A stretch of DNA of 64,000 nucleotides from Didymella arachidicola (Eukaryota > Ascomycota > Dothideomycetes > Pleosporales > Didymellaceae). The stretch covers positions 1,860,001-1,924,000 of the forward strand of contig CM049993.1 in the NCBI GenBank assembly GCA_016630955.3. The letters are read 5' to 3'. Of this stretch, positions 10,112 to 21,165 are shown piece by piece. Under the pieces are notes generated by a model. That model made no database searches and was not told the DNA's origin. It worked only from the letters and a program-made list of their open reading frames with translations. The position numbers and the translations under genes are program-made. Position 1 is the first letter of the stretch. Every line of letters begins with the position of its first letter.

Positions 10112-11059
10112 CTACTTCATGCCCTCATGTACGGAAACCTGCTTTCCGAGCTGGCTTAGTAGCGCCAGGAAGTTTTTTGCCTCCTCATCTCGAGTTATGG
10201 AGGTTAGCTCCTCAGCAATACTTGACAGTGCGGAAAGGAGCTCTTGACACTCTGCTTGGAGTACATGACTGTTGGATGAGTGCCATGCATGGGCAGTCAA
10301 ATACTGGACGGACTTGAGTATCGAAGCTGGCGGGAGCCGCACCACGACCGGCAGGTCGATGGTGACGCTTATTACAGTTGGGAAACCTGAAAGGTGAACT
10401 GGAAATTTCAATGTTCTGCGCACATGTTGAACCGAAGCAGGGTTGCTTGCGCGGATACATTCCATAAGGCCCTGGTTTTGGCCATCGGCGACAGGAGCTC
10501 TTGTATATGAGCTGCATGGCGCACTCAGCATACCCAAGGACCTTGTCCTCGGAGAGTGAGCAGTGCAATTTCTTTGGGCAAATGTAACACTCGAGCAAAC
10601 ACAGAACTTACTCTCGTTGCCAAAATGGCATTCATCAACAGAAGCCGGGGTCACTGTCTCGAGTGACAGCCCTCTAATCATATCCAATGCGGCTGATTTC
10701 AAATCAAGCGATGCAGTCGAGCTGGCTTTGGGCAACAGTATTGCTGCCGGTTTTTCTGTTGATGTCGGCTGGGAGTCGATCGCGACCTCTTGTGAAGTCT
10801 TGTGGCTAACCGTTCGTTAGTCTCGAAGCATACACGATCGAGATTCCAGCTCCAATAGAACTCACGATACGAGGTGAGAAATACACTGAACTACCTCGAC
10901 GGCAGTTGCGAGGGCGCCTTCTAGCTTCTGGATTGCTAGCGTCTCCATTGTCTTCGGTTTTGGGCCTGGCTTTCGGCCCCGTTTACGCGGTGGTCCGAAT
11001 GTGCATTTTTGATGTACTCTCTTGCACTCCAGACACGCGCCACCGGTCTTGCGGCCACA
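10112..11059 (-). CDS. probable Zn2Cys6-type transcription factor, partial or decayed
   Basis: An exon near 10890-11059 encodes GGACLECKRVHQKCTF followed by RKRGRKPGPKPK, i.e. the second half of a Zn2Cys6 cluster (CX2CX6C) with its basic linker. A second exon (about 10785-10112) continues with a Ser/Thr-rich segment and ends in a helical region with QAECQELLSALSSIAEEL. The first two cysteines of the finger should lie in an upstream exon near 11060-11160. I could find a candidate intron (GTAATC...GACGCAG) but the joined residues do not restore a standard CX2CX6C first half. The gene may therefore be incomplete. If functional it would be a DNA-binding regulator in the nucleus. Splice positions are my own reading and uncertain. 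Confidence 0.4.
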
Positions 11060-11588
11060 ACTGCGTCACATGATCTGGCATCTAAATCGTATTCTTAGCG
11101 ACTGAGGTTTTGCGGCACAGATAATGGGGATTACCTCTCACATGTACGTTGCATGCTGAAAAATGAAAAGACAGACAATCTGAATGGTGGTTTACCAGCA
11201 GCTTGATAGCGGTTGAGTTACTCTTAACTTGTTGCTGATCGGCGAGTCTGGTCGCTTGCTACGCTGACAGGGGCTGCATCCTGTACGAAGACGACCCGCC
11301 CCCGATGGCGTTCCAACACATGCTTTGCAGAACGGCACATTGGGCACGGACCCATTCATGCCGGTGGTCAGGCACTATGCCCCTGTACCATCCTTCTCGG
11401 CGCGGCACATAGGAATCCGCTGTTGGACGATCGGCGACGCAATGATTAGCCATGTACATCCTCCCGAGGTCATCTCAACCGAGCATTCGCTTTGTCAATC
11501 GAGCGCAGCAGTGTGCCACTGGATTACAGATTGGGGAAAATTATTGCATGAGACTGTTGTGACAAGAATGCATGATGACTAAGTCCCG
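11060..11588. other. intergenic, nothing firmly supported
   Basis: Contains the possible first exon of the zinc-cluster frame on its left side. Otherwise no coding or repeat signal was found. Confidence 0.35.
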
Positions 11589-12770
11589 CTAACGCATCTG
11601 GATCTCCTTACAGATCGCTGCCGGTATGAGATTTTCCATCGGTGGTCCTGTGTATACAGGGTGCTGGTACAAAACTTTGCTCAGATCTAATTTCCACGCA
11701 AGACGATATGGGGTAAAGCCGATGATCCCTTTGATGTTGTCTTCGCGACCAGAGCACAGCTGGTCAAAGCTAACATCTCCCGTAACGAGCTGGAGTCCAT
11801 GCTGGCTGCGTATCAGCATCTTCTGTGCTCTGACCCCAATGCCATCAGCTGTCTCAAGAGAGTCGATCCACAAGACAGTATACTCTGTGGCACCCAAATT
11901 GCGGGACGTTGTTATCGTGAACGAAGATTGGGCGCGCGTACAGGTGCGACCCATCGCTGGCGGCACACAGGTCGAGTTGAGAGTGGTCGAAACGATTGCC
12001 GTGGCACCCTCTGGCGGGTACTGAAACACTTGGATGAGCTGAAGTTGGCAATGAAAGGGTAGCTATGTACTTACGATTGATCTTGCGAGCATTTTTGGGT
12101 GGGATGACTCGACCTTGATCCAGCTGTCAGGACTGAAGCCACTTGAGTCTGCTCTCTCAACCTGCGTACAATCCGCTGCATCGTTCTCAGCAGTATACGG
12201 CAAGCATCCAAGGACTGGGAGCAGCCAGGCCGAAAGCCGATACAACCAGGTTGGAGCTGCTGCAACAGGTTCCACCGCGTTGCATTCGCGAAGGCCTTGA
12301 ATCTTGCTTTCCATTTCCTCCATTATCGCCGTATATTCCGCTAGCGCACCATAGGTACGCTTGAATTGACCGATGCCAAATATGAGTGGCAGATATTCAG
12401 CGGCGTGCGTCTCTGGCTTTTTGCCATATCGGTACTGACGGGCCATCTTGACTTTCACATAGCCGATCTTGTCGTGGACAAAGACATCAAGGATTTCTCG
12501 AGGTTCACCCAAAGGCTTGTCTCCTGAGGACTTGATGAAAGGGGGTTTGTACCTCGTCTAAATGGGGTAAGCAGGCAAGATTAGATATGTTGGGCGTACG
12601 TACCGACTCGTCGTCAGCCATGTCATGGAACAGCCGCTGATGATTGCGACTGATCTTTCTCGTGAAGGGCAATGGAGCGGTGAGTCAAGATTCAGAAGGA
12701 TCTCGGGAGCGTACAGCCTCTATGGAGCGTGCGCAATGTACTTGAGGACCTTCACGCCACCTGATTTCGG
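11589..12770 (-). CDS. multi-exon hypothetical protein, 5' end uncertain
   Basis: Three stretches join in frame across canonical introns. One ends at 12604 before GTACGT (intron 12603-12558, 46 bp). The next runs 12557-12075 (intron 12074-12021, GTAAGT...TTTCAG, 54 bp). The last runs 12020-11589. The protein contains SPLHCPFTRKISRNHQRLF, EPREILDVFVHDKIGYVKVK, AEYLPLIFGIGQFKRTYGAL and a C-terminal soluble part with VLWIDSLETADGIGV. A WLYRLSAWLLPVLGCL stretch could be a membrane or hydrophobic helix. No family is recognised. Upstream, the frame is interrupted by TAG at 12722-12720 although coding-like residues continue beyond it, so either a further intron ends there (CCATAG acceptor) or the gene carries a nonsense change. 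Confidence 0.5.
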
Positions 12771-12865
12771 TGTCTGAATATGTCTAACTATTTTATGCGA
12801 GCATCCACCTGCCGTTGTTGTGCTTGCGCGCATCCATGTGTCAGATGTGACCAGCCGCATTCGTC

Positions 12866-12956
12866 AAGTCCCACAAAGATCCCCCAAAGTGCCCCAAAGT
12901 GCCCCAAAGTGCCCCAAAGTGCCTCAAAGTGCCCCAAAGTGCCCCAAGATCCCCCT
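12866..12956. repeat. minisatellite, 10-bp units
   Basis: Tandem copies of AAAGTGCCCC, about seven units with single-base variants (a TCAAAG unit, and flanking CAAAGATCCC units). Confidence 0.85.
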
Positions 12957-13282
12957 GTACAGTCTATGTCAGAGTCTACCTGTACGCGTTGGCGACTCTA
13001 ACGCCACAAAGCCATCGTAAAACGATGCACAGAAGCTGAAAGCTCTAAGACGCAGAGAGCATAGCTTGAAGTGCAGTCAACCGTCCATCTCTTTGCCGCT
13101 GAGAGACGTCGTTTCATAGTCGCCTAGGTATGTGTTTCCTTCAATCTTCTATCGACGTACCGACTTTGCTGGATCCAGATATCGATATGGCCCAGACTAT
13201 ACGCTTGTCACGCAAAGACCGGGAGTAAGTCGCTTTCCTGCCTGCCTGTAGTCCGCCTGGAGGTTGATCAGAGTGGCACCCT

Positions 13283-13570
13283 TCACCGCGATGTAGACCC
13301 GTTAGTGTTCGTGAAGTTCCATGGAGTGATCTGCCCAAACTTTTCAGCTTGCTTGAGAAGTCGTTGCGATAATCGTCGTGGTGGAGCTCCGAGTCTGAAC
13401 TTGGCGGCTGCCTGCTCATAGCTCGTGACATGGTGGGGTAAGAACATCTCTGCTGGCGCAAAGCACTCACTGGCAGCCTTGAGCCTTTGATGGCGCGCGA
13501 CGCAGTGCAAACGTGGCGAAAGCTTTAGCTTGAGGGTCAGATCACTGATTCTACCCAAGCACTCTTGCAA
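13283..13570 (-). CDS. small hypothetical ORF, possible exon
   Basis: Ninety-five residues on the minus strand with ordinary coding-like composition (RLHCVARHQRLKAASECF, RLSQRLLKQAEKFGQITPW). There is no clear ATG; the frame may be one exon of a larger gene whose other exons I could not place. No family is recognised. It lies head to head with the small gene at 13682-14019, so shared upstream DNA is possible. Confidence 0.3.
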   Translation of the reverse strand: MQECLGRISDLTLKLKLSPRLHCVARHQRLKAASECFAPAEMFLPHHVTSYEQAAAKFRLGAPPRRLSQRLLKQAEKFGQITPWNFTNTNGSTSR

Positions 13571-13681
13571 GATACTGACACGAGTGACAGAAACATCGTG
13601 TCTCGCTCACGCGACGAAACGTCAGCCCGCCCTAAGGCATATCGCAAGAGCAGCTGCCAAGTAGGCATTCGTGCGGCACAT

Positions 13682-14019
13682 ATGGCATCCACAGAATTGA
13701 ATACGAAGATCTCAGAGCAGGATTTGGTACGCTCGCGGCACTCAGTGTACCTGAAGATCACTGACGCCCTAGTCTGCAGCGTGACCGCTGGAAAACACTT
13801 TCGGTGTCATCAGATTTCTTCGCCCAGCACAAGAAGCAGCCAATCGACTACATATACGCGGAGGATCATGAGAGAAAGATCTATTTTCTCGATTGCGAGA
13901 ACATTGCCTTTCAAGATAAGAATGGAGAGGATATATGGTCAACCACGGGCGACGGGGAAATCAACCTCCCAGCTGATGTTGGAGTCTACATATACAAAGG
14001 CACGTCAAGGGTAGACTGA
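13682..14019 (+). CDS. small two-exon hypothetical protein (94 aa)
   Basis: Exon 1 (13682-13726) joins exon 2 (13780-14019) across a 53-bp intron with GTACGC donor, CTGAC branch site and CTGCAG acceptor. The join restores one frame: MASTELNTKISEQDL followed by RDRWKTLSVSSDFFAQHKKQ. The product is acidic to neutral with no signal peptide or membrane segment, and ends YIYKGTSRVD. The frame also stays open upstream of the chosen ATG, so a longer N-terminus is possible. No family is recognised, but the textbook intron and reading-frame continuity make a real gene likely. Confidence 0.55.
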
Positions 14020-14329
14020 GAAACAGCGTACAAGCCCTTGACTATGGCAATGCCACGAGTAAATTCAATGCGAAGTTTGAGCAGACCGTCCCTGGCCCCC
14101 GGATACAACTCCAACGTGACACAGTCCGTGACCTCCTGCGCGAACCACTGCTCTTCCCACGACCGCAGTTGGCTTTTCGAGATCGCGTCGCAGATTATCT
14201 GCAGGATACGAACGCAAGTGAAGGACGCCGCATAATAACGGAGCATGATGACACCTCATAGGCTCGATTGGAAGCGGTTCGTGACATCACAGCGCGTCGC
14301 GACCAGATTGAAGCACATCCGTCTTGGCG

Positions 14330-14385
14330 ATGTTTCGCACCTTTTGCGCCTTTTGCTCTTTTTGCGCTTTTTGCGCCCGGGGCGC
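14330..14385. repeat. imperfect low-complexity repeat (TTTTGCGC units)
   Basis: Short run of CTTTTTGCG-type units just upstream of the small gene at 14523. Confidence 0.5.
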
Positions 14386-14522
14386 TAGTGCGCCAATCCC
14401 GGGCCGACGCGTCCTGCCAAGATGTGACCCCGCCAAACGCAGTCTTTTCCCTGACGTGACGCCTCACGTTCGGGCGTGCGACTACCAGGCTATTCGTTCC
14501 GGCTCGCTTGCATTCCGTCGGT

Positions 14523-14985
14523 ATGGAACCCTTGAACGATTCCAGCTCCCGCTTGCCTGAGCCACAACATAGACGCTTTCTGGTTAGGTACCTCGCTGTG
14601 AAGCTCACTTCGGCTGACTGACTCATCTACAGGCGCACACGCTTGCTGTTGCGAAACGTCTAGTCAAGGAAGCAAAGGATCAAGCTGGACACGAAAGAAA
14701 GATCTCTTGGAGAGATGTCACGCTGGCGATGGAGGAGGGAGCCATCGCAGAAGTGGACGCGAAGTTATCCAATGAGGGTATCAATGTTGACAAGACTACG
14801 ATAAGGGATCGGCTAAAGAAAGCCATGAAGGACGTGCAACGGAGTGAGAGCAGCCGTTCGTTCTATTGACTCGCGACTGATCGTTGGCAGGCAGCAAGAA
14901 AGGCCGGGCAGATACAGTCACGCCATCGTCCTCCACGTCGAACGATCCAGAGCGCCCGTACGATCCGATCAGAGACATAGGCTAG
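14523..14985 (+). CDS. small three-exon protein with HTH-like helix region (121 aa)
   Basis: Exons 14523-14582, 14633-14843 and 14891-14985 join in frame. Intron 1 (14583-14632) ends CTGACTCATCTACAG and intron 2 (14844-14890) starts GTGAGA and ends TTGGCAG. Residues 21-90 are charged and helical: LAVAKRLVKEAKDQAG, ISWRDVTLAMEEGAIAEV, NEGINVDKTTIRDRLKKAMK. The last segment resembles the recognition half of a helix-turn-helix, as in psq or homeodomain-like proteins. The tail is Ser/Pro-rich and disordered. The donor of intron 1 is GTTAGG, which is weaker; an alternative GTACCT four bases downstream breaks the frame. No family is named with confidence. A short DNA-binding protein or a truncated transposase N-terminus are the two readings I would test. 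Confidence 0.55.
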
Positions 14986-15520
14986 CAAGGATCTTCCAAG
15001 GGGAAAATGTGTGAGGGGAAGGACAGGCTCGGTGGGTCAAAGCCGACAGCACAAAGGTTGGGCACCGACCAGGTCTCCCGTCTGCGTTCGTCATCTGGCC
15101 TGTGTCCAGGAACACAAGCTACGTGCCATGTTCATGCGAGTGGCGGCTGACCCTTCTGAGAGTGGGCAATATTGCGCCTCAGGGGTGTTCATGTGGGGCT
15201 AGGTCCATCCGCCCTGTTTGCCGCTGATACTCTTGATCTGCAGCTGCAGCTTCCACAGCGGCCGAGTCTACGTGCATAACCTGAATCACCGAGCTGGCAC
15301 GGATGGGTAAGCGAATAGTTGTTGTTGCGTGGCGACATCCCTGCAAATAGACTGACGGTGTGTGAAGGATTTCTGCATGTAGCACCGACGAAAGTGGCCC
15401 GCATTCATATCTCAAACAGCTTAGGTACATTCCGATTGCGCAGGGTCAGGTGTCAGGCGCATCGACGCCCAGTCGAGCACATTGATTCTCTGGCATGTGT
15501 AACTGTCTGCAGAGCGATCT
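14986..15520. other. intergenic, nothing supported
   Basis: Only short conflicting frames on both strands. No repeat or RNA gene was seen. Confidence 0.35.
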
Positions 15521-15527
15521 CAGGGCT

Positions 15528-15650
15528 CCTCAAGCAGACGGATCAAATCCTGGAACATCATAGCCGTGGCGATGTCATTTGGTGTGCGACCCCTGGAATC
15601 TCTCATGCTACGATCTTCGTGGTTTGAACACCAGAAGCCACGTCATGATA
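15528..15650 (-). pseudogene. possible ankyrin-repeat C-terminal fragment
   Basis: The minus strand reads RDSRGRTPNDIATAMMFQDL then IRLLEEP and a stop, which resembles the last ankyrin unit of fungal ANK proteins. No upstream ankyrin units can be found, so this would be a relic. Weak evidence. Confidence 0.22.
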
Positions 15651-17204
15651 ATGAGCAAATTCCGTAGCGTTCAGCTGAGTGAACGAATACATCATCCGGT
15701 CCTCGCTTCCAGCCGCCAGAACTGACTTATACCGTCACCATATCGTGCATATGGTTCTGTTTGATTGTTTGTATTTGAGAGGAACTTTTTCTGGCCCCTA
15801 GGTAGGCAACTCCTCAGTGACGCTGGTCGCCGTGACGGAATCCTACCTGGACTGGCCAGCTGGGTCTGAAGAGCTAAAACAAACCAAAACCCCTACTACA
15901 ACTACGAAAGATAACAAAGGAAAACAGGAGTTGCAACATTTCATCGTTATTATCACAGCGAGGATAGTTCGAGATGGCTTCCACTACCTCGACCGTTGTC
16001 CGGTGCTGGCTGGGCGCTTCGCTGAGTCGCTGCTCGACCGATACAAAATATAAGAGGGGAGGTAAGCTAATACAATGAACCAAACTACACTGATCAGTAG
16101 TAACAGTGACAGCAAGGGTTTACTTGCGAGGCTTACCAGCAACATAGCCTGGAACAATCAGTAGTTAGTTGTGTTATCTGAGCTTTTTTAGGTATAACTA
16201 ATTATAGCCAGCCCCAAAGCACTGCTTGCCACGGAGATATGCGAAGACATGAGTGACAGGAGTAGCCTTCTGACTAGCACATGAGCCTCAACTGCCCTTA
16301 TGCGCGTATACAGTGGTTCGGCCAAGACCGTAGCAGCAAGAGTTGCGAGGGTCCAAAGGTACAAGAAAAACGTGTGTGGGAATCGTAGCGCCAACGATCT
16401 AGGCTTCTGTTAGTAATAGGCGTGCAAGGGGACTGGTAAGATCTTGCCTTATATTATATGCTATATTAAGCGTCACATAGACCAAACCTGTTGCATAGAA
16501 ATATAATGCGATCTAGGATAGGCGAGCGAATCCTCAAAGGCTCTGTGCCACCTACAATAAAGTTAGGAGCTGCTACGCTGTTGATGTTGCAGGAAGCATC
16601 GTACTATTATAGTAACATTAACTTTAAAAGTCAAAACAAACAGTGGCATTATCTAGCTAACCTGCAGTCCGCTATGCAGAGTAATACCTGTTCGCCTAAC
16701 TGTAATACAAGTAATTCCTATCTGCAAAGTGTAGAAGATAGTTCGTAAGGCCTTCTCGAAAATTGTGTCGTCACTAGAGGGCCATCTAACAAGGTCATGG
16801 TACAAAATAAAGGAAGTTAGAAGGACTATCAAGCAATAACAAAGGATAAAGCCAGGGAGGAGTACCTGGTCCATAATAAATCGTAATAGGGAATGTCCAA
16901 ATCGTCAGCACGGTTAAGGTATGCCTTTAATATGCCCTCCATGTCCATTAAACGCCGCGCCACCGGCGTATCGGCGCTTTGGTAAGCGGCTCTTCTCCTC
17001 ACGCAGTACACATCTGTTAGTCGTTCATTAGGCCTACGGATACCAGACGGGACATCGAGAACCGAAAGCCGACCTAGCGTCAGGTCGGCGAGATCAGTGA
17101 AGCACCGATGGATGGCTGACGCAGCGGCACTGGAGTCTATCAATAGTGTCTAGAACGGCGCTTGAATCCCCATTGGGAACTGTACTGAATTTTGCCTGGG
17201 TTAT
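15651..17204. other. gene-poor DNA, no supported gene
   Basis: The stretch becomes AT-rich after 15760. Short minus-strand frames exist (16188-16394 with a hydrophobic N-terminus, 16829-17143), but no family, splice logic or repeat supports them. Confidence 0.3.
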
Positions 17205-17815
17205 ATGTTCATGGAGGCACTCACTGAGTTTGAGTTGTCACCAGCTACGTCTTTTGCAATGGCCCAATACGCTCGTTACGGACACATTGATCCGCCACCT
17301 GACGATTGGCTTTCGTCGCAGGATACGGTAGAGGACCCCGATCTGTACAAGGATCAGGTACGCGGAGCACAGGCCAGACTAAGTGTACTTGGTACAGTTA
17401 GCTAATGTTGTCAATGTCGCAGTTGTGTGTGCCGCCAGATGCTAAACAAAGCGATACCAACTTAAGCTCTACCAAGACGTTATCTGCGCAAGCATCGCCA
17501 TCAACAGCAGTTGAAGGTTAGTCGCCCACAGCACTTAAGCCAATGCTGATACCTAATTTCTTTGTAGTAATTACAATAAAGGCTCAGATTCAGGAGTTAG
17601 AGCGCATAATTAACTCACAGGCTAAGAGAATATCTGCCCTGGAGGAGCACAACAAGCTCCTTAAACGCACACTAGCAGATTTCAAAGAGTGCTTTAACGT
17701 CTTAGGGCAGAAAATGCGTAAAAGGAAGCAAGGGAGCAAGGATAAGAACAGAACTAAAGTAGAGAACAGAGATAATCTTAGAAGGAAGAACATAAAGCAA
17801 GTGCAATTTATATAG
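17205..17815 (+). CDS. small three-exon coiled-coil protein (164 aa)
   Basis: Exons 17205-17357, 17423-17516 and 17568-17815 join in frame. Intron 1 is 65 bp (GTACGC, GCTAATG branch, GTCGCAG). Intron 2 is 51 bp (GTTAGT, GCTGATAC branch, TTTGTAG). The N-terminal 50 residues are acidic (HIDPPPDDWLSSQDTVEDPD), the middle is Ser/Thr/Ala-rich, and residues ~85-130 form a heptad-like coiled coil (IQELERIINSQAKRISALEE). The C-terminus is strongly basic (MRKRKQGSKDKNRTK), compatible with nuclear or nucleic-acid contact. No family is recognised. The layout (acidic head, coiled coil, basic tail) would fit a dimeric chromatin or RNA-associated protein; this is inference. Confidence 0.55.
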
Positions 17816-18053
17816 CTAGAGTTAAGGTAATCTTAAACGTAACCTAGTAGTTTATGCAGCCAGACTAAGTGCATTTCGCAGGCTCAGGCCTATGCAGTAG
17901 TGCATTGTAGGCTACCTAGTGAACAAAAAGTCGCGCGACAAGTACGACGCAGAATCCTGCTCCTTATGTAAAGCTCTGATGTGCTGCAATCCGTGAAGCA
18001 GTTGAGAGAAGTAGAGCACCTGCCTATGTGCTTCAAATTAGGCGCTGCTCCTT

Positions 18054-18500
18054 CTATATGTATCCCTTTTTTCTAACTTCCTTGATCGTGTAGCTCAAAC
18101 GCTTGAAGGTTGGCACGGGCTCCTGCTGCTGTAATCCTATAAAATCAAGGCTTCCTGCTGGTTTCGAGAGCCGATTGTAGTGTTGGAACTCTGAGTCCCA
18201 CAGCGGCGAGTTGACTTCGTCCCCAGCTGAGAGAAGCGAAGCAGACACGTTGGGCAGATAGACGTAGCATCGCGCTGCGTTGCGGTACTGGTGGAACATT
18301 GACTGGATGGCCAGCGAATGCTCAGCCTTGCCTGCCTCGTTGATGTAGCAGGCATCTGCCCAGAACTGCTGCAAGCTGTCGCGTTTTGCCTGCCCTCTAC
18401 GCAGCTTGATCTTCTTCTAGCTAGGGTTGTCCTTCCCCGCGTTCTTCGCGAGATCGTTAAAGGTGACCTTTTCGTTGTCTGCTCCCTAGGTTAAGGGGTT
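18054..18500 (-). pseudogene. HET-domain relic
   Basis: The minus strand keeps HET-domain blocks in order: NEKVTFNDLAKNAGKDNPS, a TAG at 18419-18417, then KIKLRRGQAKRDSLQQFWAD, ACYINEAGKAEHSLAIQSMF and ARCYVYLPNVSAS. In intact HET proteins the TAG position is usually a Tyr before the K-I-R/K motif. The domain start (SHTWG region) and everything after ~105 residues are missing. The piece is therefore a truncated copy of an incompatibility-type gene, different from the NLR at 3.2-8.0 kb. Confidence 0.75.
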
Positions 18501-21100
18501 ATGGTGTCGGTGTTGACTAGTTTGGCAGTGACAAAGCTCTCCATCTTCTCCATGGTATAGTAGCTGTATCGTTTCGCGTGGATATGTGGTGGGCGCGTGC
18601 GATAGCCGCGAGATTCGAGAGACCTGACGCCGCGGCCTGGCAGCGAGATCGTGCGACCTCCTGTTGCTCTATAGCGTTCGTATGTCAGCAAGCGGAAGAC
18701 ATACTGCGATGTTGTTGCATACTCTCTGGCGAAAATGAAAAGCAACTGCGAAGCGCGACGTTGTGGCAAGCTAGGCCTGATTGCTTCGGCCACGGCATTC
18801 GCATGAGAAGCTGAGATGGCAGACCCGAGGCGGGGCAAACGCGGTTGACAGCATGGGACACAGTATGGCGCCAGGCTGGGGGCGGCTAAAGCAGCGGCTG
18901 CACACCTCAACGTCATGGTTCAACTTAGCAGAGGAGAAGAGAACCGCCCCGACGCGATTAGTGGAGTAACAGTGACGCAGTCATAGGTAAATGAACTAAC
19001 TTAGAACTGCAATGTGTCTTGCAGCAACGCCTGGCTAGCAACATCGTCAACAATTGCGCAGGGGCGTTTATGGACTGGCGTTCTCATTGCATCTTAATTG
19101 CACTGATACCGGCAGACGCTGGAAGTAAGGAAATCCGCTCTGTTTCGAGCGTGCACGTCATTAGTAAGAATGAAGATAAGCTTTCTATTACAAAGTTATA
19201 GAGAGTTAAATTTAACCTATAGTAGGTCTAAGAAAGTATATTAGTTCTTTAAGTAGATAAAAAGTTATATAGCTTTGAAGTTTCTAGATTTTGCTATTTT
19301 TACTAGTAAAATCCGCGCATCACGCGCACAGACACGGTAATTTACGTCCTGATTTTCATTTTCGTTACGATATATTGTTCAGGACGCAGAGCACTACCAT
19401 GATCATGCTAGTAAGCTTAGCAACGAATCAACACGTATAGAGCCAGGTCTAGTGGTATTTCGGAGCAAGTCTTTCTGTGCTTCAACTGTCCCTATAGGAT
19501 AACTGTCTGCTGGATTAGCTTATTGATAATTTCTCACGCCTGCGTTCCGCTTTCTAGCCATCGTTGGGTCGGCCTTGCAACTGCAACAGGACCACATGCA
19601 ATATTACATTGCAGATTCACACATTCGCTGACAAGGCTGAAACTCAGCCTTGACAGCAGCTTTGAAGCGAGACAGACTTCATCCCCGCACCTCCTTGTAG
19701 TCGCACGATTCCATGGGTGCCCCTTGCCTACTTTCCTTCTCGCATACATTCAAAGAGGACATCAACGAAATGCCCAAACCATGCAGACCGAGTTGGCCTT
19801 GATCTAAATCATACAAACCTACTACGGGTCCCTTGGTCAGGCCTTCATCTGTCACCCCCGAGGTCCCAGTCGTCCGAACCGCCAAACCAGAGTCTTCCAA
19901 GAGCGCTGGCCGACCTCGGGGGTTAATCTCTACTGGTCCGTTCCGATACTCAATAAACCCCTCTCTTGCCCCCTCGCATGCACTTGATAGTGAAAATCGG
20001 CTTGCTCAAATCACCCCAGTTGCGGATTGCAGGTAGGAAGAGGATGTATGTGCGGCAGAGAAGTTAAGCGACATGATGGATTGCTGGTGCTGCTTTGGTC
20101 TATTAGGTGGGAAGAGGATTGGCGAGACAGGCGGCTTGCCGTAGCCATAGCTATTCGTGAGCTGATGCTCGTATTGAAGTAGCGAACGAGTTGTGCGTTG
20201 TGCATTGTGCGGAGGAGGCCGCGACCTGTTGTGCGGTAAAGAGATGGAACGAGGCGGAGGTTCGAGACTTTGTTGTTAGAATGGGTTGGTTCTGAGCGAG
20301 TTGACAGATGAAATAGACGACTCTGATGGAGTCTTGTCAGGCAAACGTTGCGGGGTCTGGTTGCATACTGTGCATGAAGCCTGCCACAAGGTCTGGGCTA
20401 AGACAGCGCGACCAATGGCTGGAAATGTCTCCAGTACTCGTAGAATCTGCAAGCGCCTGGCCTGTCCAGCAGCGGGCTGTGAATCGAGGCGCGAGAAATC
20501 CAGTAACTGCACGCTCCATTGCCGGGTGTTTGCTGCGACGCAGCGCCGCCCTTGGGCGTATGTGCGGCGAATGAGCCTCGTCACCGCTCTTACGTGCTTG
20601 TTACATCCCGTGACCGGGTTTCCTTGACCTGCACTCTGAAGTCGTTGTGACTTGCATCTGAGACGGCTCTTTCCAGACGTGCAGCTGACAACCCAAAAAT
20701 TACAGCTCAACAACGGAGGTGGGCACGCGCTTGAAGTCTGTTCTAGGCAGGCAGTCGCACTTCGGGGGCACCCACGGTAAAGTTCAGGCTCGTCACGATC
20801 GTGGATCTGACTCTTAGGAAGACGATGCGGGAAGAAAGGAAGAGGGCTCTGGTGATTGTCTCTCGGAGCTCGCAGACATTCTCGACCGATCAAGAGCAAC
20901 TTGTAGTACCGGTATATACCTGCCCTAGTGCAGTGGCCGAACTACCGCCAGGTAATCCGGAAGCGTTGAAAGGAGCTGAGGCTAGTGCGCTGTCACTCAA
21001 AGGAGTACCCACTGAACGGCTTTGTGAACATGTCTGCGAGATTGTTTTACGAAGTAATCCAAATTGATGGTGACTTCTAAAGATGCAATCACTAGTTTGA
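18501..21100. other. 2.6 kb without a supported gene
   Basis: Several short frames overlap on both strands (for example 20276-20899 minus against 20286-20627 plus) with no family resemblance or splice support. 19200-19330 is AT-rich. The right edge is the upstream region of the regulator at 21684. Confidence 0.35.
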
Positions 21101-21155
21101 TCTAGTGATGTTTGGAGTCAAAACGCTTCGGTCGTCGACGATGTTCTGGCTTGTT

Positions 21156-21165
21156 TTCCGCGGAA
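21156..21165. promoter_or_regulatory. TTCCGCGGAA palindrome upstream of regulator gene
   Basis: Perfect 10-bp palindrome made of two CGG half-sites in everted order without spacer (CCG-CGG). It is about 520 bp before the regulator ATG and identical to sites upstream of the other cluster genes, so the regulator may control its own gene. Confidence 0.6.

Noticed and set aside
12866..12956. CRISPR-like array at the 10-bp repeat
   Set aside because: Units are contiguous without spacers, and the genome is fungal; it is a minisatellite.
13986..14246. Minus-strand 86-residue frame opposite the end of the small gene at 13682
   Set aside because: Plausible composition but no family, no splice support and partial overlap with a better model.
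18630..18635. CCGCGG at 18630, and others at 25950, 40922 and 44992, as cluster operators
   Set aside because: They lack the TT/AA flank and lie in coding, repeat or unrelated DNA.
20276..20899. 207-residue minus-strand frame
   Set aside because: It overlaps a comparable plus-strand frame, has no family motif and no splice context; probably chance.
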